A stretch of DNA of 64,000 nt. It comes from Gloeomargaritales cyanobacterium VI4D9. GTDB lineage: Bacteria > Cyanobacteriota > Cyanobacteriia > Gloeomargaritales > Gloeomargaritaceae. The DNA lies in contig OV696605.1 of NCBI GenBank assembly GCA_927797885.1, positions 1,525,157 to 1,589,156 of the forward strand, given 5' to 3'. The translations under genes and the position numbers were made by a program. Position 1 is the stretch's first letter. Every line of letters starts with the position of its first letter. This document shows, in pieces, positions 62,710 to 64,000 of the stretch. The notes beneath the pieces were generated by a model, which was given only the letters and a program-made list of their open reading frames with translations, was not told the DNA's origin and searched no databases.

Positions 62710-62775
62710 TATAGCAATCCGAAATGAGAATGGAATAGGGGTCGCAGGGGCACCGCCGCCGTCCTTGTTCCCCTG
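62710..62775. repeat. Truncated MITE (TAGCAATCC family)
   Basis: The left end and core (GGGGCACCGCCGCCG) are present; the right end is missing. Nothing else is seen between here and clpC except promoter-like AT-rich DNA. Confidence 0.7.
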
Positions 62776-63004
62776 TATGTTTTTTTGCATCTCTGCATTT
62801 TAGCCTGCAGAACTCCCCGGTTCTGGAAAAGTAGCGAGTAACCATTCATACCGGGGGATGGTTCGGCCGAATGGTCACACTGGTAACAAAAAAATCTTTT
62901 ATCTCATGTCGTCCTAAATCCTGGGCGGTTATCCCCCACCATTCCCCCTGTGGACAGGCTACGATATTACTATCTGCACAACCGGCTCAGGGCGGGGAAG
63001 GATT

Positions 63005-64000
63005 ATGTTTGAACGTTTCACGGAAAAGGCCATCAAGGTAATCATGCTTGCCCAGGAGGAGGCTCGTCGCCTGGGGCATAACTTTGTGGGCACCGAACAA
63101 ATTCTACTGGGGCTGATCGGCGAAGGCACCGGGGTCGCCGCCAAAGTACTGAAATCCATGGGGGTCAACCTCAAGGATGCCCGGATTGAGGTGGAAAAAA
63201 TTATTGGACGGGGTTCGGGCTTCGTAGCGGTGGAAATCCCCTTCACGCCCCGGGCAAAACGGGTCTTGGAGCTTTCTTTGGAAGAGGCACGGCAGTTGGG
63301 GCACAACTACATCGGCACGGAACACCTGCTGTTGGGGCTGATCCGGGAAGGGGAAGGGGTGGCCGCCCGGGTGTTGGAAAATCTAGGGGTTGACCTGTCC
63401 AAAGTCCGTACCCAAGTAATTCGGATGCTGGGGGAAACGGCGGAAGTGACCGCTGGCGGTGGGGGTGGGCGCACCAAAACCCCAACCCTGGACGAATTTG
63501 GCACCAATTTGACCCAGATGGCTGCCGAAGGCAAGCTCGACCCGGTGGTGGGGCGGCAAACGGAAATTGAACGGGTGATTCAGATTCTGGGGCGGCGCAC
63601 CAAGAATAACCCGGTGTTGATTGGGGAACCGGGGGTGGGCAAGACCGCCATTGCCGAGGGTTTGGCGCAGCGGATTGCCAACCGGGATGTGCCGGATATT
63701 TTGGAAGACAAGCGGGTGGTGACCCTGGACATTGGCTTGCTGGTGGCGGGCACCAAGTACCGGGGGGAATTTGAGGAACGGTTGAAAAAAATCATGGATG
63801 AGATTCGCCAGGCGGGGAATGTGATCCTGGTGATTGATGAAGTCCATACCCTGATTGGGGCGGGGGCTGCTGAGGGGGCGATTGATGCCGCCAACATTCT
63901 CAAACCGGCGTTGGCGCGGGGGGAATTGCAGTGCATCGGGGCGACCACCTTGGATGAATACCGCAAGCACATCGAACGGGATGCGGCGTTGGAGCGGCGG
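63005..64000 (+). CDS. clpC: ATP-dependent Clp protease ATP-binding subunit ClpC (3' end outside window)
   Basis: 332 codons visible, running off the window. Starts [20 protein letters not shown]. Two Clp-N repeats ([16 protein letters not shown] and [16 protein letters not shown]), then AAA+ module 1 with Walker A GEPGVGKT (about residue 208) and Walker B LVIDEVHT. Gly-rich linker TAGGGGG at about 157-163. HSP100 partner of ClpP, essential in cyanobacteria. Distinct from the clpB at 53019, which has a different N-domain. Confidence 0.96.
   Translation, partial: MFERFTEKAIKVIMLAQEEARRLGHNFVGTEQILLGLIGEGTGVAAKVLKSMGVNLKDARIEVEKIIGRGSGFVAVEIPFTPRAKRVLELSLEEARQLGHNYIGTEHLLLGLIREGEGVAARVLENLGVDLSKVRTQVIRMLGETAEVTAGGGGGRTKTPTLDEFGTNLTQMAAEGKLDPVVGRQTEIERVIQILGRRTKNNPVLIGEPGVGKTAIAEGLAQRIANRDVPDILEDKRVVTLDIGLLVAGTKYRGEFEERLKKIMDEIRQAGNVILVIDEVHTLIGAGAAEGAIDAANILKPALARGELQCIGATTLDEYRKHIERDAALERR

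Overview
The window is chromosomal DNA of a cyanobacterium. It carries psbX, ycf66, psaD, a CAAD/CURT1-type membrane protein gene, DUF3086/DUF3119 neighbours and a pentapeptide-repeat protein, beside ordinary housekeeping genes (tgt, typA, prs, ftsZ, clpB, clpC, znuA). The core genes look GC-balanced to GC-rich, while several accessory blocks are clearly AT-rich. I cannot name the species from sequence alone.

Layout. 1-5.9 kb: a secreted protein with an EF-hand-like loop, then an AT-rich four-gene cassette encoding a DUF6884/YaaA-like protein, a HerA-type ATPase, a NurA-like nuclease and a TGT/DpdA-like base-exchange enzyme. A ~100 bp MITE and an IS630 remnant end the cassette. 6.7-16.2 kb: alpha/beta hydrolase, pentapeptide protein, psbX-ycf66, an IS4-family element that has replaced the last codons of tgt, then typA and a Rieske oxygenase. 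16.2-19.1 kb: transposon wreckage (an isolated CAST-like end, TnpB fragments, MITEs, a second IS4 copy). 19.2-23.5 kb: tRNA-Leu(CAA), a metallo-beta-lactamase-fold protein, a GST-like protein and a small coiled-coil gene in three tandem copies. 23.6-24.9 kb: an IS5-type element.

24.9-35.4 kb: a type V-K CRISPR-associated transposon (CAST) region. It has a left end, a frameshifted tnsB, a complete-looking restriction-modification cargo (GIY-YIG/helicase plus two methylases), a CvkR-like MerR regulator fused to an HsdR-type nuclease domain, cas12k, a tracrRNA, four CRISPR repeats and a right end 12 bp from tRNA-Ile(CAU). tnsC and tniQ are absent.

35.5-64 kb: mainly core genes (prs, ftsZ, MacB/MacA-type exporter parts, RES-Xre toxin-antitoxin, glycosyltransferase, a 6S RNA candidate, a very large tubulin-like protein, an epimerase, DUF3086/3119, clpB, psaD). 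A membrane protein gene there is broken by both a MITE and a third identical IS4 copy. Then come zinc-uptake genes behind a Zur/Fur-like operator, a sugar transferase, a paralogue of the first secreted protein, and the start of clpC.

The two most unusual systems are the HerA-NurA-TGT cassette, which I infer to be a candidate base-modification/restriction or defence module, and the CAST with a missing core and an apparently hybrid regulator. About a dozen copies of a MITE family with TA target duplication connect many of the gene breakages.
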